Made by a program: the position numbers and the translations under genes. This document shows, in pieces, positions 8,752-17,827 of a DNA stretch of 37,334 nucleotides. The stretch comes from Candidatus Harrysmithiimonas galli. Its GTDB lineage: Bacteria > Bacillota > Bacilli > CAJFEE01. The notes beneath the pieces are model-generated. The model saw only the letters and a list, made by a program, of their open reading frames with translations, did no database searches and was not told the DNA's origin. Positions within the stretch are counted from its first letter, which is position 1. Every line of letters starts with the position of its first letter. The DNA is taken from the NCBI GenBank assembly GCA_904373265.1, contig CAJFEE010000029.1:1-37334 (forward strand), in the 5' to 3' direction.

Positions 8752-8844
8752 GGAGGAATACCCAAGTCCGGCTGAAGGGATCGGTCTTGAAAACCGACAG
8801 GGGTGTGAAAGCCCGCGGGGGTTCGAATCCCTCTTCCTCCGCCA
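8752..8844 (+). tRNA. tRNA-Ser (anticodon UGA)
   Basis: The acceptor arms GGAGGAA and TTCCTCC pair fully, followed by discriminator G and an encoded CCA. The anticodon arm TCGGT-CTTGAAA-ACCGA gives UGA. A long variable arm typical of class II serine tRNAs and the T-loop GTTCGAATC are present. It reads UCA and, by wobble, other UCN codons. Confidence 0.97.
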
Positions 8845-8857
8845 TACTAGAGAATAC

Positions 8858-8896
8858 AGAGACTGTCTACAAAAGGTTTGGCAGTCTCTTTTTTAT
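8858..8896 (+). terminator. Terminator of tRNA-Ser
   Basis: AGAGACTGTC pairs with GGCAGTCTCT, followed by a run of seven T. It starts 14 bases after the CCA end. Confidence 0.88.
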
Positions 8897-9071
8897 ATTG
8901 TTAAAGTGGAAGATATATTTTGATTGATCATTTCAATTTTCAATTTTTCTAAATTGAGTTCACTAATGTTTATCCGAATCTTTGTAAGGAAAAAATGAAA
9001 TAAAAAAGGTTGTTTTTGTACTTGTTTTGTGTCTGTTTGTTATTTTTGGTAAAAATTTGAGGTGACTTGGT

Positions 9072-9509
9072 ATGAGAATTCTTGTTGATGGCGATGGCTG
9101 CCCTGTCAACAAGCAAATTGAAGAGTTGGCAAAAGAAAGAAAAATTCCCGTTTTTATTTTTATTGATACAAGCCATATTATGGAATCTGATTACTGTGGT
9201 ATTATACAAGTTTCAAAAGGGGCAGATAGTGTTGACTTTGCTTTGATCAATCAAGCGAGACATAAAGATATCGTTGTAACTGGGGATTATGGACTGGCAA
9301 CGATGGCCTTAGCCAAACAGTGCATTGTAATCAATTTTCGAGGAAAGCACTATACAAATCAGAATATTGAATCCTTTCTTTTTGAGCGACATTTGTCAAA
9401 AAAGATGCGCCGCAATGGGATTTATAAAGGAAATATGAAAAAAAGAACGAAGGCGGATGACTTATATTTTAAAGAATCCTTAAAAAATATACTGGATCAA
9501 TCGGTTTAA
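9072..9509 (+). CDS. yqxD: UPF0178 / DUF188 protein (YqxD/YaiI family)
   Basis: The 145-residue product matches the YqxD/YaiI family: MRILVDGDGCPV at the N-terminus, then the conserved KGADSVDFALINQARHKDIV, TGDYGLA and INFRGKHYT blocks. The fold is related to PIN-like nucleases (acidic residues D6, D8 and the GD pair), but no activity is firmly known. The ATG follows GAGGTG with good spacing. The stop overlaps the stop of the convergent hydrolase gene by four bases, leaving no room for a terminator between them. Confidence 0.88.
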   Translation: MRILVDGDGCPVNKQIEELAKERKIPVFIFIDTSHIMESDYCGIIQVSKGADSVDFALINQARHKDIVVTGDYGLATMALAKQCIVINFRGKHYTNQNIESFLFERHLSKKMRRNGIYKGNMKKRTKADDLYFKESLKNILDQSV

Positions 9510-10072
9510 TAAATTTGGTTATATAAAGGTTTTCTTTGGCTTTGAATCCATTGTTTTGTAGGGATAACAGTGCTGTGAAACACATGTAAAAACATTGCAT
9601 CTGTAAAATCTTTTTGCAATGGTCCTGGGCAGGCATAAGCATCAATTGGTGTGACCAATTGAAATCCACGCATATAGGCGTCATTTGCTGTAAATAAAAC
9701 ACAAATATGTCCAGCAATGCCTGTTAAAATGAGTTGTTCGATTTTTAATTGAGCAAGATATGTTTCCAATTCAGTTTGAAAAAATGCAGAAAATTTTTTT
9801 TTGAAAAGAAAAATATCCTGTATATTTGGTTTCAGTTGTTCAATCATTTGAAAATTGCTTTTGGTTGTCATCTTTTGTAAAAATGTTGGTATCGAAAGAG
9901 AGTCTTGAAATGGATTGTCATTGATATAAATAATTGGAAACCGATTGGCTTTGGCGAATTTTTTTAAAAGCAAGATGGACGGAATCATTTTTTCCGTTGC
10001 ATCTTTTAGTTCATCACCTTTTACAAATTGGAAGTCGTTGAATATATCAATAATTAGTAAAGCTGTGCGCAT
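9506..10072 (-). CDS. Isochorismatase-family cysteine hydrolase
   Basis: The 188-residue product has the cysteine-hydrolase layout: Asp9 in ALLIIDIFNDF, a Lys in FLFKKKFSAF (about 90-93), and the nucleophile Cys124 in TGIAGHICVLFTANDAYMRG. Family members hydrolyse isochorismate, nicotinamide or related amides. The substrate is not evident here. The start at 10072 is set by GGAGG seven bases upstream; earlier in-frame starts run through the divergent tadA promoter region and are unlikely. It is divergent from tadA and convergent with the YqxD gene. Confidence 0.88.
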   Translation of the reverse strand: MRTALLIIDIFNDFQFVKGDELKDATEKMIPSILLLKKFAKANRFPIIYINDNPFQDSLSIPTFLQKMTTKSNFQMIEQLKPNIQDIFLFKKKFSAFFQTELETYLAQLKIEQLILTGIAGHICVLFTANDAYMRGFQLVTPIDAYACPGPLQKDFTDAMFLHVFHSTVIPTKQWIQSQRKPLYNQIY

Positions 10073-10156
10073 ATTGATTCCTCCGATATAAAGAAAGCTG
10101 CAAATTAATATGACCGATTTGCGTTGGAAATATACATAAAAAGGGGATACAAATAA

Positions 10157-10639
<483 letters not shown>

Positions 10640-11421
10640 CCAAAAAGTTTGCTTAGTTATAAGCAGACGAGTTTTGGATGAGGTCAAAATAAAATTTATC
10701 TGAAAAAAGGTAAAGGCATAGACTGTTTTTTGTCAGTTGACTTTGTTTTTAATTTTTCAATAATATTTATTAGGAAAAATGAGAGATTCTGATTGGTGGT
10801 TTTTTATTTTTATTAAGAGCTGACCTGTAAAATAAAAATATTTTCACCGATTAATTTTTCGGTGAAAACGTTTGAATGTATTAACTTGATAAGAACTGGT
10901 TCATCCTTTTTTATAAAATAACCAATTATTTCAACTTTTTTATAAATGATCATCAGTATAAATTTTTTCTCCTTTCCATATTGATAGGAATTGATATGAA
11001 ATCAATGAATCATTAACGATTTTTTAAAACATTGTTATCAATTTATTGATAATTAAAAAATAATTCAATATCAAGTATTGGCGCTGCAAACTGACAAAGG
11101 GGGATTTGTTGAAAATTTTGCTGCAAGTTATGGTATCATTGGGTATAAAAAGAGAAAATTGAAATGATAGAAAAGATCATTTCCTAATTTGAATCGACGA
11201 AAATTTTATGCGTAATACAAATAAAATGGTTGGAATAAAAAGATTTATGCCAAAGCAAAATCTAATTTTATTTAAATATTTCTTTGACTAAAATATCTAT
11301 AAAGCAAAGGATTGGTTTGCACTTTCTTAAAAAACATATTTCTCTCTTTGATTTTTTAATTTGAAGCGTTTTTATCTCAGTCCTTTGTTCGTTGCTCCCA
11401 TGCTTAAACAATGAAAATGAC
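10640..11421. other. Non-coding stretch with inverted repeats
   Basis: No gene is seen. GTTTGCTTA/TAAGCAGAC at ~10647-10668 may be a weak terminator for tadA. A perfect 10-bp inverted repeat, TTTTCACCGA...TCGGTGAAAA, lies at 10841-10868. A T-rich tail follows it only on the minus strand, so it could end a minus-strand transcript or act as an operator. The rest is AT-rich. Confidence 0.4.
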
Positions 11422-11450
11422 TTTACTTATTGAGGGAAAAATATTATACT
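11422..11450 (+). promoter_or_regulatory. Candidate promoter of the SRP RNA
   Basis: TTTACT (11422-11427), a 17-base spacer and TATACT (11445-11450) form a good sigma-A promoter. Transcription would start near 11457, about 50 bases before the folded SRP RNA core. Processing of the 5' end would then be needed. Confidence 0.5.
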
Positions 11451-11504
11451 TAACATGCGTTTATAAAAAGCTTTTTTCTTGAAAATGAACGGGAGTTTTA
11501 CTTT

Positions 11505-11650
11505 GTTATGAAGCATACAAATTCACGATGAAACGGAAGCTTTTACAATAGAAGCCCATGAACCATGTCAGGTCCGGAAGGAAGCAGCATTAAGTGGTCA
11601 ACTTTTATGTGTAGCAGGCTGAAGCGGAGTGTTTTTGTATGTTTCATAAT
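11505..11650 (+). ncRNA. ffs: Signal recognition particle RNA (short form)
   Basis: The conserved SRP domain IV is present at 11557-11593: AACCATGTCAGGTCCGGAAG followed by GAAGCAGCATTAAG. It is the Ffh-binding symmetric and asymmetric loop region. The ends close by a 16-bp stem, TTATGAAGCATACAAA (11506-11521) with TTTGTATGTTTCATAA (11634-11649). The RNA targets membrane and secretory proteins with Ffh and FtsY. At about 145 nt it appears to lack the Alu domain of the ~270-nt B. subtilis scRNA. Its place between tadA and dnaX is the usual one. The exact ends are inferred from the fold. Confidence 0.9.
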
Positions 11651-11672
11651 GAAGTCAAAGCAAACGGATGAT

Positions 11673-11697
11673 TCGCTCGTATGAGCGCTTTTTTTAT
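11673..11697 (+). terminator. Terminator between SRP RNA and dnaX
   Basis: CGCTC-GTAT-GAGCG is followed by C and seven T. It lies about 25 bases before the dnaX start and ends the SRP RNA transcript. Confidence 0.7.
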
Positions 11698-11721
11698 AGG
11701 ATAAAGAAAGGGTGGTTTTTG

Positions 11722-13494
11722 ATGTATCAAGCTTTGTATCGGACATATCGACCACAGATGTTTCAGGATGTAGTTGGACAGCAGGTGATCACCCAGACAC
11801 TGCAAAATGCTTTATTGCATCAAAAAGTGTCCCATGCTTATTTATTTTCAGGTCCACGTGGAACTGGAAAAACAAGTATCGCCAAAATTTTTGCCAAGGC
11901 AATCAATTGCGAAAGTAGAAATGGTGCTGAGCCATGCAATGCTTGTGAAATTTGTCGTGGTATTACGGATGGTTCTTTAGATGATGTTTTAGAGATTGAT
12001 GCAGCGTCTAATAATGGTGTAGATGAAATTCGGGAACTTCGGGAGAAAGTAAAATATGCACCGACACTTGGAAAGTATAAAGTTTATATTATTGATGAAG
12101 TACATATGCTCTCAACAGGTGCTTTTAATGCATTATTAAAAACATTGGAGGAACCACCAAAACATGTGATATTTATTTTGGCAACAACTGAGCCACATAA
12201 AATTCCTTTGACCATTATTTCCCGTACTCAGCGTTTTGATTTTAAAAAGGTGGATGAAGCTTCTATGCTGCGCCGAATGAAACAAATTGTCAAGATCGAA
12301 CAATTGATGGTTGATGAGGACGCCTTGAGATATATTTCTTTGGTTTCTGAAGGAGGAATGCGTGATGCTTTGAGTATTTTGGATCAAGCAATTTCCTTTG
12401 GTTCAGATCAAACCAGGTTGGATGATGTTTTGTCGGTTACAGGTGGTTTAAATCAAAAATGTTTGCTTGATCTTGCCAAATGTATTTGGCAGAAAAAGGG
12501 AAATGATGCTCTGATTATTTTTGATACGCTTTTATCAGAGGGAAAGGAGCCGATTCAAGTTCTTGAGCAGATGCTGTATTTTTATCGTGATGTACTGATG
12601 CAAAAAAGCAGTCCAGCAGCAGGGAGTCATCTTTTGATTCACACACTTTATACAGATGATTTTCAAGAGATTGCAAAAAATTTGTCAGTTGCTGAAATTT
12701 ATCATTGCATTGATTGGCTACAAAATGGAATTAGCGAGGCGCGTTATGGCAAAAATGCTCGTCTAATTGCAGAAATGACATTGCTAAAAATGTGCCAATT
12801 GCTTTTTTCATCTCAATCTGTATCTTTTATAAAAGGCGACGTAGAAAATGCTGATCTTCCTCAGTCCGAGACACTACAATATTTAGAAAAAAAGATTGAA
12901 AAATTGGAAGCACAATTGAAAGAAATATCACTCGGAGCCTTAAATTCAGTAAACACATCTCCCTCTTTGGAAGCAACTGGTAACAGACAAAGTATCGCTG
13001 GAAATGGAAAAGAAGTTTATCGTGTAAATGAAAATCATATTTTTCGGATATTGAAAAAGGCGGAAAAAGAAAAAAGAAATGAACTGACTGCTGTATGGGG
13101 GCAGCTTCAAAGTTATATGCGCAGCCAGGGAAAGGTTCACTTATTTGCCATGATTGAGCGCTCAGAAATTGTTGCAGCAACGGATCAAGTCTTTTTGCTT
13201 GCATTCCAATTTCCGATTCATGCCAAAATGGCAGCGGAAAATCAAGAGCTACCCTATGAAATACAACGGTTTTTGGCAGAAAAAATAAAAAAAACATATG
13301 AAATGATACCAATTTCTAAGGAACAATGGGTTATAATAAGAGAGGCCTTTATTAAATCTGATATGAAAGCAGATGAGTCAAGTGCATCCGATTCTTTAGA
13401 AGAAACAGAACAGATTGAAAAGAAAGAAGAAAATTTGGTTGAACAGGCTATTTTACTTTTCGGTCCAGACTTGGTGCGTGTAGAAGAAAGATAA
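11722..13494 (+). CDS. dnaX: DNA polymerase III subunit gamma/tau
   Basis: The 590-residue protein is the clamp-loader subunit that couples ATP hydrolysis to loading of the sliding clamp in the replisome. Walker A is GPRGTGKT (44-51), the zinc site uses Cys63, Cys72, Cys75 and Cys78, Walker B is DEVH (125-128), and ATTEPHKIPLTIISRTQRF carries the sensor and SRC arginine. Domain III is followed by a coiled segment (~388-405) and tau-like domains. MYQALYRTYRPQ is the family N-terminus; GGGTGG precedes it, so the ATG at 11722 is chosen over an upstream in-frame ATG. An A AAA AAG slippery heptamer at codons 389-391 could allow a short gamma form. It leads an operon with ybaB and recR. Confidence 0.97.
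   Translation: MYQALYRTYRPQMFQDVVGQQVITQTLQNALLHQKVSHAYLFSGPRGTGKTSIAKIFAKAINCESRNGAEPCNACEICRGITDGSLDDVLEIDAASNNGVDEIRELREKVKYAPTLGKYKVYIIDEVHMLSTGAFNALLKTLEEPPKHVIFILATTEPHKIPLTIISRTQRFDFKKVDEASMLRRMKQIVKIEQLMVDEDALRYISLVSEGGMRDALSILDQAISFGSDQTRLDDVLSVTGGLNQKCLLDLAKCIWQKKGNDALIIFDTLLSEGKEPIQVLEQMLYFYRDVLMQKSSPAAGSHLLIHTLYTDDFQEIAKNLSVAEIYHCIDWLQNGISEARYGKNARLIAEMTLLKMCQLLFSSQSVSFIKGDVENADLPQSETLQYLEKKIEKLEAQLKEISLGALNSVNTSPSLEATGNRQSIAGNGKEVYRVNENHIFRILKKAEKEKRNELTAVWGQLQSYMRSQGKVHLFAMIERSEIVAATDQVFLLAFQFPIHAKMAAENQELPYEIQRFLAEKIKKTYEMIPISKEQWVIIREAFIKSDMKADESSASDSLEETEQIEKKEENLVEQAILLFGPDLVRVEER
12888..12899 (+). promoter_or_regulatory. Possible programmed -1 frameshift site in dnaX
   Basis: The zero-frame codons GAA AAA AAG contain A_AAA_AAG in the correct register for a -1 slip. 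After slipping, the next codons are GAT and TGA, giving a ~392-residue protein that ends just after clamp-loader domains I-III. The arrangement mirrors Escherichia coli dnaX, where A AAA AAG yields gamma. A weak AATTG/CAATT hairpin lies just downstream, but no clear upstream Shine-Dalgarno stimulator is seen. Confidence 0.45.
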
Positions 13495-13522
13495 GCCGTA
13501 TTAATATAAGGAGGAAATGAAT

Positions 13523-13843
13523 ATGATGCGTGGTGGAGGTATGAATAATTTAATCAAGCAGGCACAAAAAATGCAGAAGAAAATGATGCAGGCACAGGAA
13601 GAATTGGCTGCAACAGAGGTGGAAGGGACATCTGGCGGCGGTATGGTAAAAATCAAGGTCAATGGAAAAAAGGAAGTGACAGATATTGTGATCCAACCAG
13701 AAGTGGTAGATCCAGAAGATATTGAAATGCTTCAAGACCTAATTTTAACGGCAATGAATGACGCAATCAACCAAATGGATGCGATTACGGAAAAGAAAAT
13801 GGGTCCTTTTACCAAAGGAATGAATATGCCAGGATTGTTTTAA
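13523..13843 (+). CDS. ybaB: YbaB/EbfC nucleoid-associated protein
   Basis: The ~106-residue product binds DNA as a dimer and coats the nucleoid; its partner recR follows. The core pattern is [20 protein letters not shown] then [20 protein letters not shown] and a C-terminal [12 protein letters not shown], as in YaaK of B. subtilis. Of four clustered in-frame ATG/near-ATG options, the one at 13523 gives an 8-base spacer to AAGGAGG; 13526 is also possible. It lies 22 bp after dnaX and just before recR, as in nearly all bacteria. Confidence 0.95.
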   Translation: MMRGGGMNNLIKQAQKMQKKMMQAQEELAATEVEGTSGGGMVKIKVNGKKEVTDIVIQPEVVDPEDIEMLQDLILTAMNDAINQMDAITEKKMGPFTKGMNMPGLF

Positions 13844-13849
13844 CAGCAT

Positions 13850-14446
13850 ATGAAGTATCCGGAATCCATTGCAAATTTAATTGAAAGCTTTTCAAGACTT
13901 CCTGGAATTGGTCCCAAATCCGCAAGTCGTTTGGCATTTTTTGTTCTGAAAATGAAAGATCTGCATGTGGAGCGTTTTGCCAAGGATTTATTGGATGTTA
14001 AGCAAACCACGTTTTATTGTTCCCAATGTGGTCATATTACCGATATAGATCCTTGTATGATTTGTCGAGATGAATCTAGAGATCGCTCTCAAGTTTGTGT
14101 CGTTGAAAATATTACGGATGTTTTCGCAATTGAGAAGATGGGTGAATACAAGGGCTTATATCATGTGCTTCATGGTTCATTATCTCCCATGGATGGAATT
14201 GGTGTGGCAGATTTGAAAATTCCTGAGTTGTTAAAACGGTTGGAAGATCCGAATATTAAAGAAGTTATTTTGGCGACCAATCCGAATATTGAAGGAGAGT
14301 CGACAGCACTATATATTTACTCAAAGTTAAAAGATACAGATTTGAAGGTTACAAAAATGGCACATGGGTTGCCAGTTGGCGGAGATTTAGAATATGCTGA
14401 TGAGGTAACACTTTCCAGAGCATTTGAAGGGCGCAGAGAGTTTTAG
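13850..14446 (+). CDS. recR: Recombination mediator RecR
   Basis: The 198-residue RecR works with RecF and RecO to load RecA at gaps. It has a helix-hairpin-helix [14 protein letters not shown] (17-30), a four-cysteine zinc finger (Cys57, 60, 69, 72), a TOPRIM domain starting at VCVVENITD (~82-90) and the Walker-B-like [17 protein letters not shown] tail. Length and order are standard. The start lies six bases after the ybaB stop, so the two are translationally linked. Confidence 0.97.
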   Translation: MKYPESIANLIESFSRLPGIGPKSASRLAFFVLKMKDLHVERFAKDLLDVKQTTFYCSQCGHITDIDPCMICRDESRDRSQVCVVENITDVFAIEKMGEYKGLYHVLHGSLSPMDGIGVADLKIPELLKRLEDPNIKEVILATNPNIEGESTALYIYSKLKDTDLKVTKMAHGLPVGGDLEYADEVTLSRAFEGRREF

Positions 14447-14462
14447 AAAAGAGGTCTTGATT

Positions 14463-14687
14463 ATGTTTTTTAAGAAAAAAACAAAAAGAGAAATTTATGA
14501 TGATTTCATTATGGATAAAATTGCATGGTATAAAAAAGGTCTTGAGCTTGAAAAAGAATTTATGGAAAAATGCTATGATTTGCCTGAGGATGTGCAATGT
14601 CAATACAAAGTCAGTCGGGCAAAGTACTTTTATTTTATTCAAGAAGCGCGCTATCGAAAAATTGATGGATTAAATCGAAAAAAATAG
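14463..14687 (+). CDS. yaaL: DUF2508 protein YaaL
   Basis: The 74-residue cytoplasmic protein has the YaaL/DUF2508 pattern: a basic N-terminus (MFFKKKTKREIYDDF), a helical middle and YFYFIQEARYRK. The function is unknown; it sits between recR and bofA in spore formers. The ATG at 14463 follows AAAGAGGTC; an upstream in-frame start would overlap recR and is not needed. A terminator follows, which splits it from bofA here. Confidence 0.85.
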   Translation: MFFKKKTKREIYDDFIMDKIAWYKKGLELEKEFMEKCYDLPEDVQCQYKVSRAKYFYFIQEARYRKIDGLNRKK

Positions 14688-14733
14688 ACTTTCTGCCTAA
14701 AAGATTACAAGTCTTTAAGTTTAGAAGATTAAG

Positions 14734-14780
14734 AGCTGTTTATCAATCGTATGTGTTGGATTGATTGGCAGCTTTTTTTG
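14734..14780 (+). terminator. Terminator of the dnaX-yaaL operon
   Basis: AGCTG plus ATCAATC pair with GATTGAT and CAGCT, with a small internal loop. Seven T follow. Confidence 0.8.
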
Positions 14781-14783
14781 TAT

Positions 14784-15302
14784 TTTGCCGTTTTGATAAA
14801 AATTTGTGATTTATTTAAAATGAGATGGAAAGAGAAGATAAAAGGTTTAAGACAAAGATTAAGAAGTTTTCTTTAGGATATCAGGCATTTTCTTAGGGAA
14901 ATTGCAAGCTTACTAGGAAATGTCAAATACTTCTTTGAATGCTTTTTTCTTATAGTTAATATCCATGAAAAATTTCACTTCATTGTTAAGCAAAAGTCAC
15001 CTATTCTCTGTAGGTGGGTGATGAATGTCGTTTGATATGAGCTAACTTTGGTAACTTGAAAACCAATAAGATAAGGCTTATTGCTGCTTTTTTATTTGTT
15101 CCACGTGTCAGGGGAGTGCACAGAAAATGGGTTTGAAGCAATTTTTTCAGTAAAAAATCTCTTTTCTTGACTCTTGTTTATGTATAACAGCTTATCCATT
15201 ATATTTTATCTGAATAATCAATATATGATGGAATTTGTCAGAGAAAACAATTGAAATTTGTTCTAGTCCGATGTTTTTTTCATATAATCAAGTAAAAATA
15301 AT
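14784..15302. other. Gap between yaaL and bofA
   Basis: No gene is seen. It contains one copy of the repeat described at 14990-15096. The remainder is AT-rich. The bofA promoter should lie in the last 100 bp, but I do not see an unambiguous one. Confidence 0.4.
14990..15096 (+). repeat. IS200/IS605-type left-end-like repeat, copy 1
   Basis: GCAAAAGTCACC, a GTAGGTGGGTGATGAATGTC segment, ACTTTGGTAACTTG, and a terminal AATAAG...CTTATT hairpin with a T-run match, at roughly 75% by eye, the sequence at 19914-20033. That second copy lies directly in front of a decayed IS200-type transposase. Here the end is solitary. Confidence 0.6.
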
Positions 15303-15317
15303 AAGGAGGTGTGGGAC

Positions 15318-15572
15318 ATGCATATTTTAATCGGAAGTTTGATGATGGTTTTACTCGTTTTACTTTGGAGAAAATCTCTAGGTGCTTTTTTAAATTTCCT
15401 TGCATTTTTTTGTATAAAAATCATTATTGCTGGTTTTTTTCTGTATGGAGTCAATTATTTTTTTGGTACATATGGCATAACCATTCCAATTAATCAATAT
15501 ACACTTTTATTTTCTGGTATACTTGGGGTGCCTGGTATAGCAGTCTTAGCTTTATTTCAACAGATCATATAA
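15318..15572 (+). CDS. bofA: BofA family sigma-K checkpoint protein
   Basis: The 84-residue membrane protein has two or three hydrophobic segments and the BofA ending GILGVPGIAVLALFQQII. In B. subtilis BofA holds the SpoIVFB protease inactive in the outer forespore membrane until the forespore signals, delaying pro-sigma-K cleavage. AAGGAGGTG lies six bases before the ATG at 15318; an in-frame GTG at 15309 overlaps the ribosome site and is rejected. Its presence is one of the sporulation markers of this window. Confidence 0.88.
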   Translation: MHILIGSLMMVLLVLLWRKSLGAFLNFLAFFCIKIIIAGFFLYGVNYFFGTYGITIPINQYTLLFSGILGVPGIAVLALFQQII

Positions 15573-15715
15573 TTTTTGCTGTCGTTTTTATAAAATCAAA
15601 TTGATTATGTCATTTAAAAAAATAGCTAGGAAAAATGAAAACGACAAACCCATCTGGTATAAATAAATGTTACAATAGAAATGGTGATATTTTTCATAAA
15701 GGAATGATAGAAAGA

Positions 15716-16357
15716 ATGCAGGGGCAGAGTGGTTACAGCGGCATTTTTATAACAATAGAAGGTACAGACGGATCAGGAAAATCAACAGTTGCTTCCTTAT
15801 TAAAAAAATATTATACAAAACATTTTCCAGATGTTCTTTTGACAAGAGAACCTGGCGGCATTGTTATATCGGAAAAAATTCGGGAGATCATTTTAAATCC
15901 TGATTACAAACAAATGGATGCAAAAACTGAGGCACTGCTCTATGCAGCGGCCAGAAGACAACATCTAATGGAAAAAATTATACCAGCTTTACAAAAAGGA
16001 AAACTTGTTATCTGTGATCGCTTTATTGACAGCTCTTTAAGCTATCAGGGCATAGGGCGGGGATTGGGCATTGAGGCTATTTGGCAGATTAACACATTTG
16101 CGATTGAAACATGTATGCCAGCTTGTACGTTATTGTTAGAAGTAGACTATAAAATTGCATTGCAAAGAATTATGAGCAATCCAATGCGTGAAGTCAACCG
16201 TTTGGATATGGAAGCAGAACAATTTCATAAAAAGGTTTCTGAAGGATATCGAATATTAAAAGAGCGTTTTCCTAAGCGAATACAGGCTGTAGATGCGACA
16301 CAGCCTATCGAACAAGTTGTATCTGCTTGCGTTCAGATTATCGATTCATATATTTAA
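15716..16357 (+). CDS. tmk: Thymidylate kinase
   Basis: The ~213-residue enzyme phosphorylates dTMP to dTDP. Walker A is GTDGSGKST (16-24); TREPGG follows the P-loop, CDRFIDSSLSYQG is the DR(Y/F) motif, and a lid segment is near 150. ATG codons at 15704 and 15716 are both possible. The ribosome-like AAAGGA touches the first and is 12 bases from the second, so 15716 is favoured weakly. The further upstream start at 15635 would add 27 unconserved residues. The gene leads tmk-yaaR-holB-yaaT-yabA. A TACAAT -10-like box lies about 40 bp upstream. Confidence 0.93.
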   Translation: MQGQSGYSGIFITIEGTDGSGKSTVASLLKKYYTKHFPDVLLTREPGGIVISEKIREIILNPDYKQMDAKTEALLYAAARRQHLMEKIIPALQKGKLVICDRFIDSSLSYQGIGRGLGIEAIWQINTFAIETCMPACTLLLEVDYKIALQRIMSNPMREVNRLDMEAEQFHKKVSEGYRILKERFPKRIQAVDATQPIEQVVSACVQIIDSYI

Positions 16358-16381
16358 AAGAATTAGAGGAGGCGATCTTTT

Positions 16382-16819
16382 ATGAAAATCGAACAGACAC
16401 TACGTGCAAGTGTAGAAAGAAAAATTGAGAATCGTCAAGCACAAGTACAAAACAATCATTTTTCTATGTATGTAAAGAACAGTCAAACCAAGTTTGAAAT
16501 ATCTGCATTTAATCGGTTGATTTCTGACATTGAGCAGCAAGGGCGACGTGTTGCAACATCTAGAACTTTTAAAGACTTGGCAAAATTTAAATCTTTAATT
16601 AAAAAATTTGTTGAGGAGGCGGTTGATCATGGTTTGGGTGTTGAGCAAGAACGCGGCTGGAATATGGAAGGCTATTCCAGAACTTTGAGCACGGTTCAAG
16701 AGGTGGATACCAAATTGGTTGAGCTGACACAGCTTGTATTAGATAAACAGCGAAATTCAATTGATATTTTAGAGAAAATCGGAGAGATTAAAGGTCTTTT
16801 AATCAATTTATATATTTAG
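16382..16819 (+). CDS. yaaR: DUF327 protein YaaR
   Basis: The 145-residue helical protein matches YaaR/DUF327, with ISDIEQQGRRVATSRTFKDL, YKxLIKKFVEEAV-like spacing and LVLDKQRNSIDILEKIGEIK. It always lies between tmk and holB in spore formers. Its function is unknown. GAGGAGG precedes the ATG. It is probably co-transcribed with tmk (24-bp gap) and holB (15-bp gap). Confidence 0.88.
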   Translation: MKIEQTLRASVERKIENRQAQVQNNHFSMYVKNSQTKFEISAFNRLISDIEQQGRRVATSRTFKDLAKFKSLIKKFVEEAVDHGLGVEQERGWNMEGYSRTLSTVQEVDTKLVELTQLVLDKQRNSIDILEKIGEIKGLLINLYI

Positions 16820-16834
16820 GTTGGTGGGCAACCA

Positions 16835-17824
16835 TTGGGAAAATATGAAAACTTAAAAGAAATGCAGCCTTATGTGATACAATTGTTAACAAATAGCTTG
16901 AGAAAAAATCGTTTAAGTCATGCGTATCTATTTTATGGCAATAAAGGAACAGGAAAATTGGATTGTGCATTTTTACTGGCACAAATGTTTCTTTGTGGGC
17001 AGAAGACAAACGAGGGGCACCCTTGCGGACAATGTATAAATTGTACACGAATTTACAGTGGAAATCATCCCGATGTTCATGTCGTTATGCCAGACGGTAC
17101 TTCGATCAAAACGGAGCAAATGCAGTTTTTACAAAAGGAATATGCATATTCTGGTATGGAGTCTGATAAAAAGGTTTTTATTATTAAAGATTGTGATATG
17201 ATGACAGTTCAAGCTGCCAATCGTATGTTAAAGACGATTGAAGAACCATTACCAGGCATGCTTACGATTTTTACAACGAATCGAAAATCTGCCGTCCTCT
17301 CAACCATTCAATCTCGAACACAGCAAGTATCTTTTCGTGAGAATTCAAGGCATCAGCTATTAAATTTTTTAACAACGGAAGGGATATCGATGCATTTGGC
17401 GAAAGTCATTGTAAATATGACAACAGATTTAAATGAGGCGCTTCAATTTGGACAAGACCCGTCATTTGCAGATTCCTATGCAGTGGTGTTAAAATTATAT
17501 GAAACTTTAGAAACAAATAAAATGATGGCGTTTATCTGGCTGCATACAGAATGGCTGACACATTTTGGTACAAAAGACAGGGATAAAAATATTTTTGGCT
17601 TATCTCTTTTTTCTGTTTTACTAAAAAGTATTTTACTGAAAAAATTGGGGTATGCAGATGATTTACAAATTGAAGAAATAGCCAATATAAATTTAATGAT
17701 CTATCGTGAGACTGAATTGTTTGCCATTTTAGATGAAATTCAGCTTGTACAAAATAAAATCAGACAAAATTTTAATATACAAATTACATTAGAGCGTTTT
17801 ATGTTGTATTTACAGGAGGTGTAA
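16835..17824 (+). CDS. holB: DNA polymerase III subunit delta-prime
   Basis: The 329-residue protein is the delta-prime clamp-loader subunit. LRKNRLSHAYLFYGNKGTGK carries the P-loop-like region, in which the residue after Lys41 is Leu42 rather than Thr/Ser, as is common in this non-hydrolysing subunit. A zinc site uses Cys54, 64, 67 and 70. MLKTIEEP and SRTQQVSF are the sensor blocks. The start is TTG at 16835, seven bases after GGTGGG; no in-frame ATG gives the full N-terminus. It works with DnaX and HolA in loading the clamp. Confidence 0.95.
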   Translation: MGKYENLKEMQPYVIQLLTNSLRKNRLSHAYLFYGNKGTGKLDCAFLLAQMFLCGQKTNEGHPCGQCINCTRIYSGNHPDVHVVMPDGTSIKTEQMQFLQKEYAYSGMESDKKVFIIKDCDMMTVQAANRMLKTIEEPLPGMLTIFTTNRKSAVLSTIQSRTQQVSFRENSRHQLLNFLTTEGISMHLAKVIVNMTTDLNEALQFGQDPSFADSYAVVLKLYETLETNKMMAFIWLHTEWLTHFGTKDRDKNIFGLSLFSVLLKSILLKKLGYADDLQIEEIANINLMIYRETELFAILDEIQLVQNKIRQNFNIQITLERFMLYLQEV

Positions 17825-17827
17825 ATT

